Source: Sphingopyxis bauzanensis
GTDB lineage: Bacteria > Pseudomonadota > Alphaproteobacteria > Sphingomonadales > Sphingomonadaceae
Length of the DNA: 64,000 nt
Assembly: GCF_002205675.1 (NCBI RefSeq)
Contig: NZ_NISK01000001.1
Span: 925,054 to 989,053 of the forward strand
Direction: 5' to 3'
Shown piece after piece: positions 51,833-61,133 of this stretch (positions are counted from its first letter, which is position 1; each line of letters starts with the position of its first letter). The translations under genes were made by a program, and so were the position numbers. The notes below the pieces were generated by a model that ran no database searches, was not told the DNA's origin, and saw only the letters and a program-made list of their open reading frames with translations.

Positions 51833-52204
51833 ATGATGATCGGTTATGTGACCCTGGGCACCAACGATCTGGCGAAAGCCGCGGTGTTCTACGACGCGAT
51901 CGCTGCGGAACTCGACACCCCGCGGATGATGGAATTCGACGGCTTTATCGCTTGGGGAAAGCCGGATGGCGCGGCCGGCATCGGGCTGACCAAGCCGTTC
52001 GACGGCAATGCTGCCAGCGTCGGCAATGGTGTGATGGTGGCGTTGGCAGCCAAGGACAAGGACCAGGTCCAGCGCCTCTACGACATCGCGCTCGCCAACG
52101 GCGGCACCTGCGAAGGCCCCCCGGGACCGCGCGGAGAGGGCTTCTACGCCGGCTATTTCCGTGATCCGGATGGCAACAAGCTCAACGCATTCATCATGGG
52201 GTGA
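51833..52204 (+). CDS. VOC family (glyoxalase/bleomycin-resistance fold) protein
   Basis: A 123-residue single-domain protein of the vicinal oxygen chelate fold. It begins YVTLGTNDLAKAAVFYDAIA and ends GFYAGYFRDPDGNKLNAFIM, the standard frame of glyoxalase-like proteins. The first metal-binding His is not seen at the usual place (Thr in VTLGTND), so metal use is doubtful. GGGAGGATGA precedes the start. No linked gene suggests a substrate. Confidence 0.9.
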   Translation: MMIGYVTLGTNDLAKAAVFYDAIAAELDTPRMMEFDGFIAWGKPDGAAGIGLTKPFDGNAASVGNGVMVALAAKDKDQVQRLYDIALANGGTCEGPPGPRGEGFYAGYFRDPDGNKLNAFIMG

Positions 52205-52236
52205 TGGGTTGGCGCTGACGTCGGATGATTAGAAAA

Positions 52237-52266
52237 TCCTCCCTGTCGCGCAGCGATGGGGAGGGG
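52237..52266 (+). repeat. Dispersed sphingomonad repeat, one-ended remnant (copy 2)
   Basis: TCCTCCCTGTCGCGCAGCGA then TGGGGAGGGG matches the left end of the elements at 3537 and 63107, but the right end is missing. The following 300 bp to 52566 carry no gene. They do hold a near-perfect 11-bp inverted repeat, CAAGGGAGACA (52354-52364) and TGTCTCCTTTG (52390-52400), of unknown meaning. Confidence 0.65.
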
Positions 52267-52566
52267 TATCGTCCGTGCAGATGCCCGATGACGCAGCCGC
52301 TTCCCCCATACGCTTCTCCCGGAACCCCGGCACGCGCCACTATTTTATAGCGACAAGGGAGACAGTTCGGCGGCCACATCCGTATCTTTTGTCTCCTTTG
52401 GGCATCGGCACAGCTATCGCTCGTCGCGATTTGCGAGTGAGGTTGCGCAGGTTTCTGCCGTTCCTTCCTCAACCGGCCACCGCCGCCACTTCCGGGTTTG
52501 CCGATTGCCTGACTCGCCACGCCGCTCTAGATCGATGGAGAGGTGCCCAAGTGGAGGAAAAGCACA

Positions 52567-54162
52567 GTGAGTGACGGCAGCACGGCGAGCGAAATCTATA
52601 TCGGCCTGGGTGGCGGTGGCGCCGCCGATGGCCCGCGTCAGTCGCTGGTGCTCAAGCGCGCCAACCGCCACGGGCTGATCGCTGGCGCGACCGGCACCGG
52701 CAAGACGGTAACCTTGCAGGGGCTCGCCGAAGGCTTTTCGGCGGTCGGCGTCCCGGTGTTCGTCGCCGACGTCAAGGGCGACCTTGCCGGCATGGCGATG
52801 GCGGGCAGCGCGATGGCCAAGGTCCACGAACCCTTTTCGAAACGCGCCGCTGAAATCGGCGACACCGAATGGACGTATCGCGACAATCCGGTCATTTTCT
52901 GGGATTTGTTCGGCGAACAGGGCCACCCGATCCGCACGACGATTTCCGAAATGGGGCCGCTGCTACTGGCGCGGCTGATGGGGCTCAACGAGGTGCAGGA
53001 GGGTGTGCTCGCCATTGCCTTCCGCGTCGCCGACGAACAGAATCTGCTGCTGCTCGACCTCGGCGATTTGCAGGCGATGCTGGTGTGGTGCGCCCAAAAC
53101 GCCGACGAACTGACGACCAAATATGGCAATGTGTCCAAAGCGACCGTCGGCACGATCCAGCGCCAGTTGCTGACCCTCGAAAGCCAGGGCGGCGCGCATT
53201 TCTTTGGCGAACCCGCGCTCGACATCCACGACATGATCCGCTGCGACGACAATGGCCGCGGCTATGTCAACATCCTCGCCGCCGACAAGCTGATGGCAAG
53301 CCCCAAGCTCTATGCGACCTTCCTGCTCTGGCTGCTCAGCGAGTTGTTCGAAACGCTGCCCGAGATCGGCGATCCCGACAAACCCAAGCTCGTCTTCTTC
53401 TTTGACGAGGCGCACCTGCTGTTCGACGACGCCCCGCCCGCACTGACCGAAAAGATCGAGCAAGTCGTGCGCCTGATCCGATCCAAAGGCGTCGGGGTGT
53501 ATTTCGTGACGCAAAATCCGATCGACATTCCCGAGGACGTCGCAGGCCAGCTCGGCAACCGCGTCCAGCATGCGCTGCGCGCCTTCACCCCGCGCGACCA
53601 GAAGGCGGTCAAGGCTGCGGCCGACACGTTCCGCCCTAATCCCGAGATCGATGTCGCGCGCGAGATTACCGAGCTCAAGGTCGGCGAGGCACTGGTGTCG
53701 CTGCTGATGCCCGACGGCGCACCGTCGCCGGTCGAACGCACGCTGATCAAGCCGCCCTGCTCGCGCGCCGGTCCGCTCGACGCCAAGGAGCGCGCCATCA
53801 TCAAATCGATTTCGCCGGTCGACGGCAAATATGACACCGCGGTCGACCGCGAGAGCGCCGAGGAACTGCTCGCGATGAAGGCCGACCAGGCGCAGGCCGC
53901 GGCGATCGAAGCCAAGGCGCAGGCCGAAGCCGACAAGCAGGCGGCGATCGCCGCCAAAGAAGCGGCGAAGGTGAAGGCTGCCGAGGAGCGTGAGCGCTTG
54001 CGGCTCGAAAAAGCGGCGGCGCGCGAGGCGGCGAAGCCGTCGATGACGGAGAAGATGGTGCAATCGGCCGCACGCTCGGCAGCGACGAGCATCGGGCGGC
54101 AGGTCGCGGGCAAGTTTGGTGGCCAGCTGATGCGCGGGATATTGGGCAGCCTGTTCAAATGA
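52567..54162 (+). CDS. HerA-like helicase/ATPase, DUF853 (YjgR family)
   Basis: A 531-residue P-loop ATPase. Walker A is [17 protein letters not shown] (residues about 40-56) and Walker [17 protein letters not shown]. The C-terminal quarter is an Ala/Lys/Glu coiled coil and the end reads [17 protein letters not shown]. The family resembles HerA/VirB4-like translocation motors but its role is not settled. GTG 52567 follows GGAGGAAAA by about 9 bp; a longer frame to 52543 would run through that ribosome site. The stop overlaps the globin-like gene start (ATGA). Confidence 0.9.
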   Translation: MSDGSTASEIYIGLGGGGAADGPRQSLVLKRANRHGLIAGATGTGKTVTLQGLAEGFSAVGVPVFVADVKGDLAGMAMAGSAMAKVHEPFSKRAAEIGDTEWTYRDNPVIFWDLFGEQGHPIRTTISEMGPLLLARLMGLNEVQEGVLAIAFRVADEQNLLLLDLGDLQAMLVWCAQNADELTTKYGNVSKATVGTIQRQLLTLESQGGAHFFGEPALDIHDMIRCDDNGRGYVNILAADKLMASPKLYATFLLWLLSELFETLPEIGDPDKPKLVFFFDEAHLLFDDAPPALTEKIEQVVRLIRSKGVGVYFVTQNPIDIPEDVAGQLGNRVQHALRAFTPRDQKAVKAAADTFRPNPEIDVAREITELKVGEALVSLLMPDGAPSPVERTLIKPPCSRAGPLDAKERAIIKSISPVDGKYDTAVDRESAEELLAMKADQAQAAAIEAKAQAEADKQAAIAAKEAAKVKAAEERERLRLEKAAAREAAKPSMTEKMVQSAARSAATSIGRQVAGKFGGQLMRGILGSLFK

Positions 54163-54599
54163 GCGACGCCGATGCCGCGCTGATGGAGGCGAGCCTCACC
54201 GCCGTCGCCGACGCGGGCATCGACATCCGCCACACGCTGTTCGAGCGCTTCTTCACCGCCTATCCCGAGCGGCGCGCCAGCTTCATTTCTGTCGATGCCG
54301 CGTCGCGGCGGATGACCGACGAAACGCTCCAGATGATGTTCGGACTGGCCGGCGCTGAGGAGTGGGTGTGGCCGCTCGTCGCCGAACTGGTGTTCACGCA
54401 TCGCAGCTATGGCGCACTGCCGATCGCCGAATATGACGCTTTCATCGATATGACGGTCGCGGAATTGGGCTTGGCGGCGGGACCGGCGTGGAGCGTACCG
54501 GTCGCGGCAGCTTGGCAGCGACAAGCTGACGCGCTGAAGGCGATGATCCGCAAGGCGCGCGTCGAATGGGCAAGCGCGATGCCCGCAGGGGCGTCGTAA
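54159..54599 (+). CDS. Globin-like protein
   Basis: A 146-residue all-helical protein. The segment [17 protein letters not shown] matches the B-C-CD region of bacterial single-domain globins, with Phe at the CD1 position, and [15 protein letters not shown] supplies the proximal His81 with the expected spacing. Heme binding is therefore likely, with a role in oxygen or NO handling, but similarity is modest and a heme-free sensor-globin role is possible. It overlaps the ATPase stop by 4 bp and precedes a P450 gene by about 67 bp. Confidence 0.7.
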   Translation: MSDADAALMEASLTAVADAGIDIRHTLFERFFTAYPERRASFISVDAASRRMTDETLQMMFGLAGAEEWVWPLVAELVFTHRSYGALPIAEYDAFIDMTVAELGLAAGPAWSVPVAAAWQRQADALKAMIRKARVEWASAMPAGAS

Positions 54600-54666
54600 G
54601 TCGCTTGGCGATTGGCCGGCGTCTAAACCCTCGACTCCCACCGCGAATCGCGGCAGCATAGGTTGC

Positions 54667-55953
54667 ATGACAAAACCGATATTGCCTCAAGAGGTGGCTT
54701 CCGCCGTTGTCGACCCCGTCGCATACGGCCAATGGGAAACGCTGCACGAGCAGCTGAGTTGGGCGCGCGCCAATGCGCCGCTGGCGGTGGCCGAGAACCA
54801 CGATCACGACCCGTTCTGGCTCGTCACCCGCCACGCCGACATCATGGCGATCAGCCGCGATCCGCAACGCTTTGCCAACGGCATCCGCCCGACGGTGCTG
54901 ACCAACCGCGACGGCGAGGCACTGGCGCGCGCCGCCACCCCGAACAATGACGGCCACCTGATCCGCTCGCTGGTCCAGATGGACGCCCCCGACCATATGA
55001 AATACCGGCTGCTGACCCAGAGCTGGTTCATGCCGAAGAACCTGAAGATCGTTGAAGAGCGCATCCGGCAGATCGCCCGCGAAACCGTCGATCAGATGCT
55101 GGCGCAGGGCGGAGCGTGCGACTTCGCGCGCGACGTGGCGGCGCATTATCCGCTGCGCGTTATCATGGACATTTTGGGGGTGCCTCCTGAGGATGAGTCG
55201 CGGATGCTGATGCTGACCCAGCAATTGTTCGGGCCGACCGACCCCGAACTGAACCGCAGCCGCGAGGCGATTACCAGTGCCGAGCAGGCGATCGCGATGC
55301 TCAACTATGTCATCGCCGATTTCGAAAATTACTTCGGCGCTCTCACCGCAGAACGCCGCGCCAACCCGCGCGAGGACATCGCGACGGTGATCGCCAGCGC
55401 GACGATCAACGGCGAACAAATCCCCGACCGCGAAATGTCGGGCTATTATATGATCGTCGCGACCGCGGGGCACGACACGACGAGCGCCTCGACCGCCGGG
55501 GCGATCATGGAACTGGCCAAGAATCCGGCGCTGTTCGAACGCTTTCGCGACGCGGCGACTGACAAGGCTGGACTGATCGAGGAAGCGATCCGCTGGACCA
55601 CCCCGGTGCAGCACTTCATGCGCAGTGCGAAAGAAGATGTCGCAATCGGCGGCCAGAAGATCCGCGAAGGCGACTGGTTGATGCTCAACTATGTCTCGGC
55701 CAACCGCGACGAGGACGTGTTCGGTGATCCGTTCGCGTTCAACCCCGATCGCGAAAAGAACCAGCAGATCGCCTTCGGCTTCGGCGCGCATGTGTGCCTT
55801 GGCCAGCATCTGGCGCGGATGGAAATGCGGATTTTGATGGAGGAACTGCTGCCCAGGGTCAAAAGCCTCGCACTGGCTGGCGAGCCCGCGCGCGTCGAAT
55901 CGGTGTTCGTCGGCGGGCTGAAACGCCTGCCGATCCGATTCGAGGCGGCATGA
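54667..55953 (+). CDS. Cytochrome P450
   Basis: A 428-residue soluble bacterial P450 monooxygenase. The I-helix oxygen-activation motif is TAGHDTTSAS, the ExxR pair lies in IEEAIRWTTP, and the heme loop FGFGAHVCLGQHLAR carries the Cys ligand at residue 377. Phrases such as MDAPDHMKYRLLTQSWF fit class I bacterial P450s, which need a ferredoxin and reductase; neither is nearby. Substrate unknown. The stop overlaps the HEAT-repeat gene start (ATGA). Confidence 0.93.
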   Translation: MTKPILPQEVASAVVDPVAYGQWETLHEQLSWARANAPLAVAENHDHDPFWLVTRHADIMAISRDPQRFANGIRPTVLTNRDGEALARAATPNNDGHLIRSLVQMDAPDHMKYRLLTQSWFMPKNLKIVEERIRQIARETVDQMLAQGGACDFARDVAAHYPLRVIMDILGVPPEDESRMLMLTQQLFGPTDPELNRSREAITSAEQAIAMLNYVIADFENYFGALTAERRANPREDIATVIASATINGEQIPDREMSGYYMIVATAGHDTTSASTAGAIMELAKNPALFERFRDAATDKAGLIEEAIRWTTPVQHFMRSAKEDVAIGGQKIREGDWLMLNYVSANRDEDVFGDPFAFNPDREKNQQIAFGFGAHVCLGQHLARMEMRILMEELLPRVKSLALAGEPARVESVFVGGLKRLPIRFEAA

Positions 55954-56360
55954 CCGAAAGCTACGAGCCGCCGTCCGATTTTCTCAAGGGCGTCATAAAT
56001 GAGTGCGTGCCATTAGGTGGCAGTTCATTCGGGCAGGCCAATCGGGTTCGACTGATCGAAATGACGAGCGATGCCAATGTTGCCAACCGCGATTGGGCGA
56101 CTTTTTTGCTGGCGCAGGCCGATTTTGACGATGATGTGGTTCGGGGAGCCCTGCGAACGGCGGCTGACGACAGTGATTCTGTCGTGCGGGCAGAGGCCAT
56201 ATTGGGACTCACCAACCGATCGGCGCCTGAGGCCCTTTCGCTTGTGCAGCGCGAACTGGCAGGTGAGGTGGCGAGCATACCGATTATGGAGGCGGCTGAA
56301 GAACTCGCAGATCCCCGATTGATCGAGGCTGTTCGTGTCTTTGCGGAAGGTGACGACTGA
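55950..56360 (+). CDS. Small HEAT-repeat-like protein
   Basis: A 136-residue alpha-helical protein with two or three HEAT-type repeats, for example ANRDWATFLLAQADFDDDVV and SDSVVRAEAILGLTNRSAPE. Such proteins act as binding platforms. Base composition is less G+C-rich than its neighbours. It starts inside the P450 stop, so it is co-expressed, but no functional tie is evident. Confidence 0.72.
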   Translation: MTESYEPPSDFLKGVINECVPLGGSSFGQANRVRLIEMTSDANVANRDWATFLLAQADFDDDVVRGALRTAADDSDSVVRAEAILGLTNRSAPEALSLVQRELAGEVASIPIMEAAEELADPRLIEAVRVFAEGDD

Positions 56361-56419
56361 ATCGCAGAAGCCGCACGCCGCGCAATGGAAGCGTGCTCGC
56401 GCGGCGCAGCCGCAGCTGT

Positions 56420-56830
56420 CTAGACCTTCTCACCCGGAAAGAAGCGCGCGATCACATCGCTTGCCAGCCGGGCGGGGCGCAGCGTTTCTGCGTCGACGCA
56501 GCACCAGCTCGACTTTACTTCCGCCAGCACATCCTCGCCGCGCTTGATGATCGTTTCATAGAAAGCGCGGGCGCCCTGCACCTTTTCCAGGATGACAGTC
56601 GCGATGACCTGGTCGTCGAGGAAGGCGGGGCGGCGGTAGGTGATTTCGTGCTTCAGGGCGACCCACAGATGCGCCGCCACTGCGTCGGGCGGCGCGATAT
56701 GGCGCCAGTGCGACAGCACCGCTTCCTGCACCCAGCTCAGATAGTGGGCGTTATTGACGTGCCCCATGAAATCGATCTGGTCGGAACGGACGGCGATAGG
56801 GTGGTCGTGCGGGAGTGAGGCTGCGGTCAT
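56420..56830 (-). CDS. Acyl-CoA thioesterase (4HBT hot-dog fold)
   Basis: A 136-residue hot-dog-fold thioesterase. The catalytic segment SDQIDFMGHVNNAHYLSWVQ carries the Asp of the 4-hydroxybenzoyl-CoA thioesterase/YbgC family, and ALKHEITYRRPAFLDDQVIA is also typical. It hydrolyses acyl-CoA esters; chain length is unknown. It converges with the HEAT-repeat gene and has a 45-bp gap to queF on the same strand. Confidence 0.88.
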   Translation of the reverse strand: MTAASLPHDHPIAVRSDQIDFMGHVNNAHYLSWVQEAVLSHWRHIAPPDAVAAHLWVALKHEITYRRPAFLDDQVIATVILEKVQGARAFYETIIKRGEDVLAEVKSSWCCVDAETLRPARLASDVIARFFPGEKV

Positions 56831-56875
56831 GTCGTTTACACTAGTGTCAACAAATTGTGACGGAAAGATGAAATA

Positions 56876-57346
56876 TCAACCGCGCCCGCGATAAGGGGCG
56901 ACGCCCTGATCGGGCAGCCACAGGTCGGCGGGCGGCGCGCCCGACTGCCAGAAGACATCGATTGGAATGCCGCCGCGCGGATACCAGTAGCCGCCGATCC
57001 GCAGCCATTGGGGCTGCATCTCGTCGAACAGGCGGCGCCCGATGCCGACGGTGCAATCTTCGTGAAAGCCCGCATGGTTGCGGAACGAACCTAGGAACAG
57101 CTTCAAGCTTTTCGATTCGACGATTGTCTCGCCCGGCGCATAGTCGATGACAAGATGCGCGAAATCGGGCTGGCCGGTCACCGGACAGAGCGAGGTAAAT
57201 TCGGGCGCGGCAAAGCGCACCAGATATAATTCGCCTGCGCGCGGATTGGGGACGTAATCGAGGACCGCAGCCTCGGGCGCGGCAGGAAGGTCGCTCGACT
57301 GGCCAAGATGTTTCGGCGCGAGCGGGGGATGGCTGGAATCACTCAT
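56876..57346 (-). CDS. queF: NADPH-dependent 7-cyano-7-deazaguanine reductase QueF
   Basis: A 156-residue T-fold enzyme that reduces preQ0 to preQ1 in queuosine biosynthesis. The nucleophile Cys54 lies in [16 protein letters not shown] and the family signature [21 protein letters not shown] follows in two adjoining parts around residues 77-97. Length fits the short YkvM-type (unimodular) QueF. I saw no preQ1 riboswitch upstream, and no queC/D/E in the window. Confidence 0.95.
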   Translation of the reverse strand: MSDSSHPPLAPKHLGQSSDLPAAPEAAVLDYVPNPRAGELYLVRFAAPEFTSLCPVTGQPDFAHLVIDYAPGETIVESKSLKLFLGSFRNHAGFHEDCTVGIGRRLFDEMQPQWLRIGGYWYPRGGIPIDVFWQSGAPPADLWLPDQGVAPYRGRG

Positions 57347-57463
57347 GGAAACCGTCTAGGGCGCAGCGCGGCCTTTGTCACCGACGGGATGGGACATGGG
57401 CCGGGTTCAGCGCCAATTCAGCGGCGCCGACCATGATTGAACAATTCGGGATCGCAGATCATA

Positions 57464-58774
57464 ATGACGGACAGGATTTTCGGCCAAAGCAGCAGTGCGG
57501 CGCGATTGCCGCTGTTTGCGCTGGTGCTCGCGCTGATGGGAACCGCGACCGTGCGCGCGCAGGACGCGGAAACGCCGACCCCGGCGCCGTCGTCGATCTT
57601 CCGCCTCCCGCCCGCCGACGATGGTCGCGCCCCCGGGGTGCAGGGACCGTCCGACAACGGCCTGCCGCCGGTCGCGCCGAACGAACGGCGCGGTTCGCCG
57701 CAACCCGCGCCGAATCCGGTGCCCCCGCCGACCCCTGCGCCGCCGCGCGTGGCGCCGACCCAACCGCCAACGACCACCATCCCATCACCCGCACCGGCCC
57801 GCCGCGAAACCGCGGCCCCGGACACGCCGCGTGCGGCGCCCGCGACCTCGGCCGCCGCGCCCGATTCGGCGGGGCAGACCGGTACCGATCTGCCGCCGCT
57901 GCAAACGGACACGCCCGAGGTTGCGGCGCCGACGGTGGCCGCCGCGCCCGCATCCGACGCCACGCCGATCGCGGCAACGCCGGGTGAGACGCCCTCGGGC
58001 ACGCCGCTCTGGGCCTGGATTCTCGCGGTGCTCGCCGCGCTCGGCGCCGGGCTGTGGTATTGGCGCCGCCGTCCGGCGCTGGCGGGTCCGGCCGACGACC
58101 CAGTGGCCGGCGCACCGCGTCCCGCGGTCCCGCCACCCGCTCCGCGCGCAGCGACGTCACCTGCGCCGCGCCCTGCACCTGCGCCGGAGCCTGCTCGGCC
58201 GACGCTGCCCGCCGGACCGCGCGCCGCATCCCCGCTGGTCAACCGCGCGGCGGGCGAGCGCCGCGCGGTGGTTGGTATGGCGCTCGACATTCGCGGCATC
58301 CGCTTTGCACCCGATCATGTCGTGGTCGCATTCTCGCTCCACCTCATCAATCAGGGCATTTTGCCCGCGACCGGACTGATGGTCCGCATCGCGCTCAATC
58401 AGGGATCGGCGATGCCCGAAGCCGTGCTCGGCCGCTTCTTCGACGGGGCAGGGGGCAGCGTGCTGCGCGACGATATGAGGCTCGATGCAGGCGCGGGTGA
58501 GGAATTGACGACCGAAGTCATGCTGCCGCGCGCCGCGATCGAGCCGCTGATGATCGGCGGCAAGCCGATGCTGGTGCCGGTGATTGCGCTCGACGTCACC
58601 TATCATTGGGACGGCGAAGGTGAGGCTTTTGGCCAGAATGCCGGCAGTTTTGTGCTCGGCCGCGAGCAGGGCGCAAGCGGCAGCGACAAGCTGGCGCCGC
58701 TGGCGCTCGATCGCGCCGCCTATCTGGTCGACCGCCCCGGCGCGCGCGCCACGGCGATCAAGCGCGCGCAATAG
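57464..58774 (+). CDS. Proline-rich membrane protein of unknown function
   Basis: A 436-residue protein. A signal-like helix (ARLPLFALVLALMGTATVRA) is followed by about 150 residues very rich in Pro and Ala, a transmembrane helix (LWAWILAVLAALGAGLWYW) near residue 185, a second Pro/Ala linker, and a folded C-terminal domain of 170 residues (from VVGMALDIRGIRFAPDHVVV to the AYLVDRPGARATAIK end) that looks like a beta-sandwich. If the linker is periplasmic the C-domain is cytoplasmic. I recognise no family. ATG 57464 is chosen over a TTG at 57437; neither has a strong ribosome site. The gap 58775-58958 contains a 7-bp hairpin (CCGTGCT / AGCACGG) but no gene. Confidence 0.7.
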   Translation: MTDRIFGQSSSAARLPLFALVLALMGTATVRAQDAETPTPAPSSIFRLPPADDGRAPGVQGPSDNGLPPVAPNERRGSPQPAPNPVPPPTPAPPRVAPTQPPTTTIPSPAPARRETAAPDTPRAAPATSAAAPDSAGQTGTDLPPLQTDTPEVAAPTVAAAPASDATPIAATPGETPSGTPLWAWILAVLAALGAGLWYWRRRPALAGPADDPVAGAPRPAVPPPAPRAATSPAPRPAPAPEPARPTLPAGPRAASPLVNRAAGERRAVVGMALDIRGIRFAPDHVVVAFSLHLINQGILPATGLMVRIALNQGSAMPEAVLGRFFDGAGGSVLRDDMRLDAGAGEELTTEVMLPRAAIEPLMIGGKPMLVPVIALDVTYHWDGEGEAFGQNAGSFVLGREQGASGSDKLAPLALDRAAYLVDRPGARATAIKRAQ

Positions 58775-58958
58775 CTTCGGCGCGTCCCGCGCGAAAAACG
58801 AGAGGTTTTTGTTGCGGCGCAGCATTGGCTGAGGCACAGCGCCACCGTGCTTGAAAAAGAGCACGGCGGGGCATAGGCTTGCTTTCCCCGGAAAGAACAG
58901 CGCAGGATGACCGGCGAAGGGACAACAAGGTTCCGATCGGTCGCAACAGGAGCATGAC

Positions 58959-59801
58959 ATGGACGCCTTGGTCTCAACCGACTGGCTGGAACGCGAACTG
59001 GGGGCGTCGGACCTGCGGGTCGTTGACGCGACGAAATTCTTGGGCGACTCCGGGCGCGACGCACGCGCCGAATATGAAGCGGGGCATATCCCCGGCGCGG
59101 TGTTCATGGACCTGGCCGAACTGACCGACCCGTCGAGCGACATTGACAATATGGCACCGCAGGCCGAAAAATTCGCCAGCCGCATGCAATCGTTGGGCCT
59201 TGGCGACGGCAGCCGCATCGTGCTCTACGACGACAGCCCGCTGAAAAGCGCGGCGCGCGCCTGGTGGCTCCTGAAACTGTTCGGCGCACACGATGTGGCG
59301 CTGCTCGACGGCGGCCTCGCCAAATGGAAAGCCGAAGGCCGGGCGCTCGAAATGGGTAAGCAGACGCTGCGCCACCGCCACTTCACCGTGTGGCGCGATG
59401 CCAAGGCGGTGCGGACCAAGGACCAGATGCTCGCCAATGTCGACAGCGCCGCCGAACAGGTCGTCGATGCGCGTCCCGCGGCGCGCTTTACTGGCGAAGA
59501 ACGCGACCCGCGCCCGGGCCTCGCCCCCGGCCACATCCCGAATTCGCGCAGTTTGCCGCATAGCGCGCTGTTCAACGCCGACGGCACCTGGAAACAGGGC
59601 GACGATCTGAAGGCCGCGTTCGATGCCGCCGGGATCGACCTCGACAGGCCGCTGGTGACCACCTGCGGCAGCGGCATGACCGCGACCGTCGTGGCCTTTG
59701 GCGCGCATTTGCTCGGGAAAGAGGATGTCGCGGTTTATGACGGCAGCTGGACCGAATGGGGCGCCGACCCGGCGACGCCGAAGGCAACCGGCGCGGCTTG
59801 A
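58959..59801 (+). CDS. sseA: 3-mercaptopyruvate sulfurtransferase SseA (two rhodanese domains)
   Basis: A 280-residue tandem rhodanese. The first, inactive domain runs from LVSTDWLERELGASDLRVVD and includes YEAGHIPGAVFMD; the second carries the active Cys236 in the loop CGSGMTA, the sequence form that marks mercaptopyruvate rather than thiosulfate sulfurtransferases. AACAGGAGC precedes the ATG. metC lies downstream on the same strand, so both neighbours deal with sulfur amino acids. Confidence 0.93.
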   Translation: MDALVSTDWLERELGASDLRVVDATKFLGDSGRDARAEYEAGHIPGAVFMDLAELTDPSSDIDNMAPQAEKFASRMQSLGLGDGSRIVLYDDSPLKSAARAWWLLKLFGAHDVALLDGGLAKWKAEGRALEMGKQTLRHRHFTVWRDAKAVRTKDQMLANVDSAAEQVVDARPAARFTGEERDPRPGLAPGHIPNSRSLPHSALFNADGTWKQGDDLKAAFDAAGIDLDRPLVTTCGSGMTATVVAFGAHLLGKEDVAVYDGSWTEWGADPATPKATGAA

Positions 59802-59930
59802 AACTTATGGCGTGTCGCGCGGGGTAGTCCATCTCCCTGCGCGTAGCGCTGTTTTGACTCACAACGGCCCGCTGCGCGGGCGTAGGTCCCAGCCACTGGA
59901 TTTTGCTCCCTGCTCCGCTAACAAGGGTCG

Positions 59931-61133
59931 ATGAGCAAAAGCGACGACGAGAACCTCCGCCCTGCCACCAAGCTGGTGCAAGGCGGGCGGCGGCCCGAGT
60001 GGACCGGCGATCCGCGGCTGGGCGGCAGCGTCGTCAATCCGCCGGTGTGGCGCGCCTCGACGATCCTTTACGACAATATCGCCGACCTCGAGGCGCGCGG
60101 ACACGCAACGCACGACAAGCTGTATTACGGTCGCCGCGGTACCCCGACGGTATGGGCGCTCGCCGATGCGCTGACCGGCATGGAAGCGGGCGCGGCGGGG
60201 ACGTTGCTCTATCCGTCGGGGGTTGCGGCCAATTCGGCGGGGCTGCTCGCGCTGCTCGCGCCCGGTGACCATCTGTTGATGGTCGACAGTGCTTATGAAC
60301 CGACGCGTGCCTTTTGCGATGGTTTGCTTGCGCGCTATGGCGTGACGACGTCCTATTATGATCCGCTGATCGGGGCGGCCATCGCCGACCTGATCACCCC
60401 GCAAACCAAGTTGATCTTCCTCGAATCGCCGGGCAGCCTGACCTTCGAGGTGCAGGATATTCCCGCAATCACCCGGGTCGCGCGCGACCGCGGCGTGCTG
60501 ACGATGCTCGACAACACCTGGGCGACACCGCTGTTGTTCCCCGCGTTGGCGCACGGCGTCGATGTGACGATGATGAGCCTCACCAAATATGTTGGCGGCC
60601 ACAGCGACGCGATGATGGGGTCGCTCACCGCCACGAAAGCGATGTGGCCGCGGCTGCGCAGCGCGGCGTATCAGCTGGGGCAGGCGGTATCGCCCGACGA
60701 TTGCGCGCTGATGCTGCGCGGGCTCAGGACGCTTGATGTTCGCATGCAGCGGCACGGCGAAAACGGCATGGCAGTCGCCAACTGGCTCGCAGCGCGGCCG
60801 GAAGTCGGGCGTGTTCTCCATCCCGGGCGCGAGGGCGACCCCGGCCATGCAATCTGGTCGCGCGACTTTGGCGGCACCAGCGGGCTGTTCGGCTTCACCC
60901 TGAGCGGCGCCGCCGCCGCCGCGCGCACGCGCTTCATCGACGCACTGTCGCTGTTCGGCATCGGGTTCAGCTGGGGCGGTTATGAAAGTCTGGTCGTACC
61001 CAGCAATCCCATCCGCACTGCGACGCCGCGCAACGATCCAGACCCGCTCGTCCGCCTGTCGATCGGGCTCGAAGATCCCGTCGACTTGATCGCCGATCTC
61101 GAAAAGGGCTTCGGCGCAATGACCGCGCCATGA
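59931..61133 (+). CDS. metC: Cystathionine beta-lyase
   Basis: A 400-residue PLP enzyme of the Cys/Met metabolism family that splits cystathionine into homocysteine, pyruvate and ammonia. KLYYGRRGTPTVWALADALT and SLTKYVGGHSDAMMG (PLP Lys219) are diagnostic, and the C-terminal FGIGFSWGGYESLV with the WGGYES phrase is typical of MetC. The 59802-59930 gap shows no riboswitch I can support. The stop overlaps the mechanosensitive channel start (ATGA). Confidence 0.93.
   Translation: MSKSDDENLRPATKLVQGGRRPEWTGDPRLGGSVVNPPVWRASTILYDNIADLEARGHATHDKLYYGRRGTPTVWALADALTGMEAGAAGTLLYPSGVAANSAGLLALLAPGDHLLMVDSAYEPTRAFCDGLLARYGVTTSYYDPLIGAAIADLITPQTKLIFLESPGSLTFEVQDIPAITRVARDRGVLTMLDNTWATPLLFPALAHGVDVTMMSLTKYVGGHSDAMMGSLTATKAMWPRLRSAAYQLGQAVSPDDCALMLRGLRTLDVRMQRHGENGMAVANWLAARPEVGRVLHPGREGDPGHAIWSRDFGGTSGLFGFTLSGAAAAARTRFIDALSLFGIGFSWGGYESLVVPSNPIRTATPRNDPDPLVRLSIGLEDPVDLIADLEKGFGAMTAP

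Noticed and set aside
52540..52566. GGAGAGGTGCCCAAGTGG resembles the 5' part of a tRNA-Ser or tRNA-Leu
   Set aside because: No anticodon arm, T arm or matching acceptor 3' strand follows; the sequence runs straight into the ribosome site and start of the ATPase gene.
59802..59930. SAM or SAH riboswitch upstream of metC
   Set aside because: I could not find the conserved core or paired stems of any known class in this 129-bp gap.
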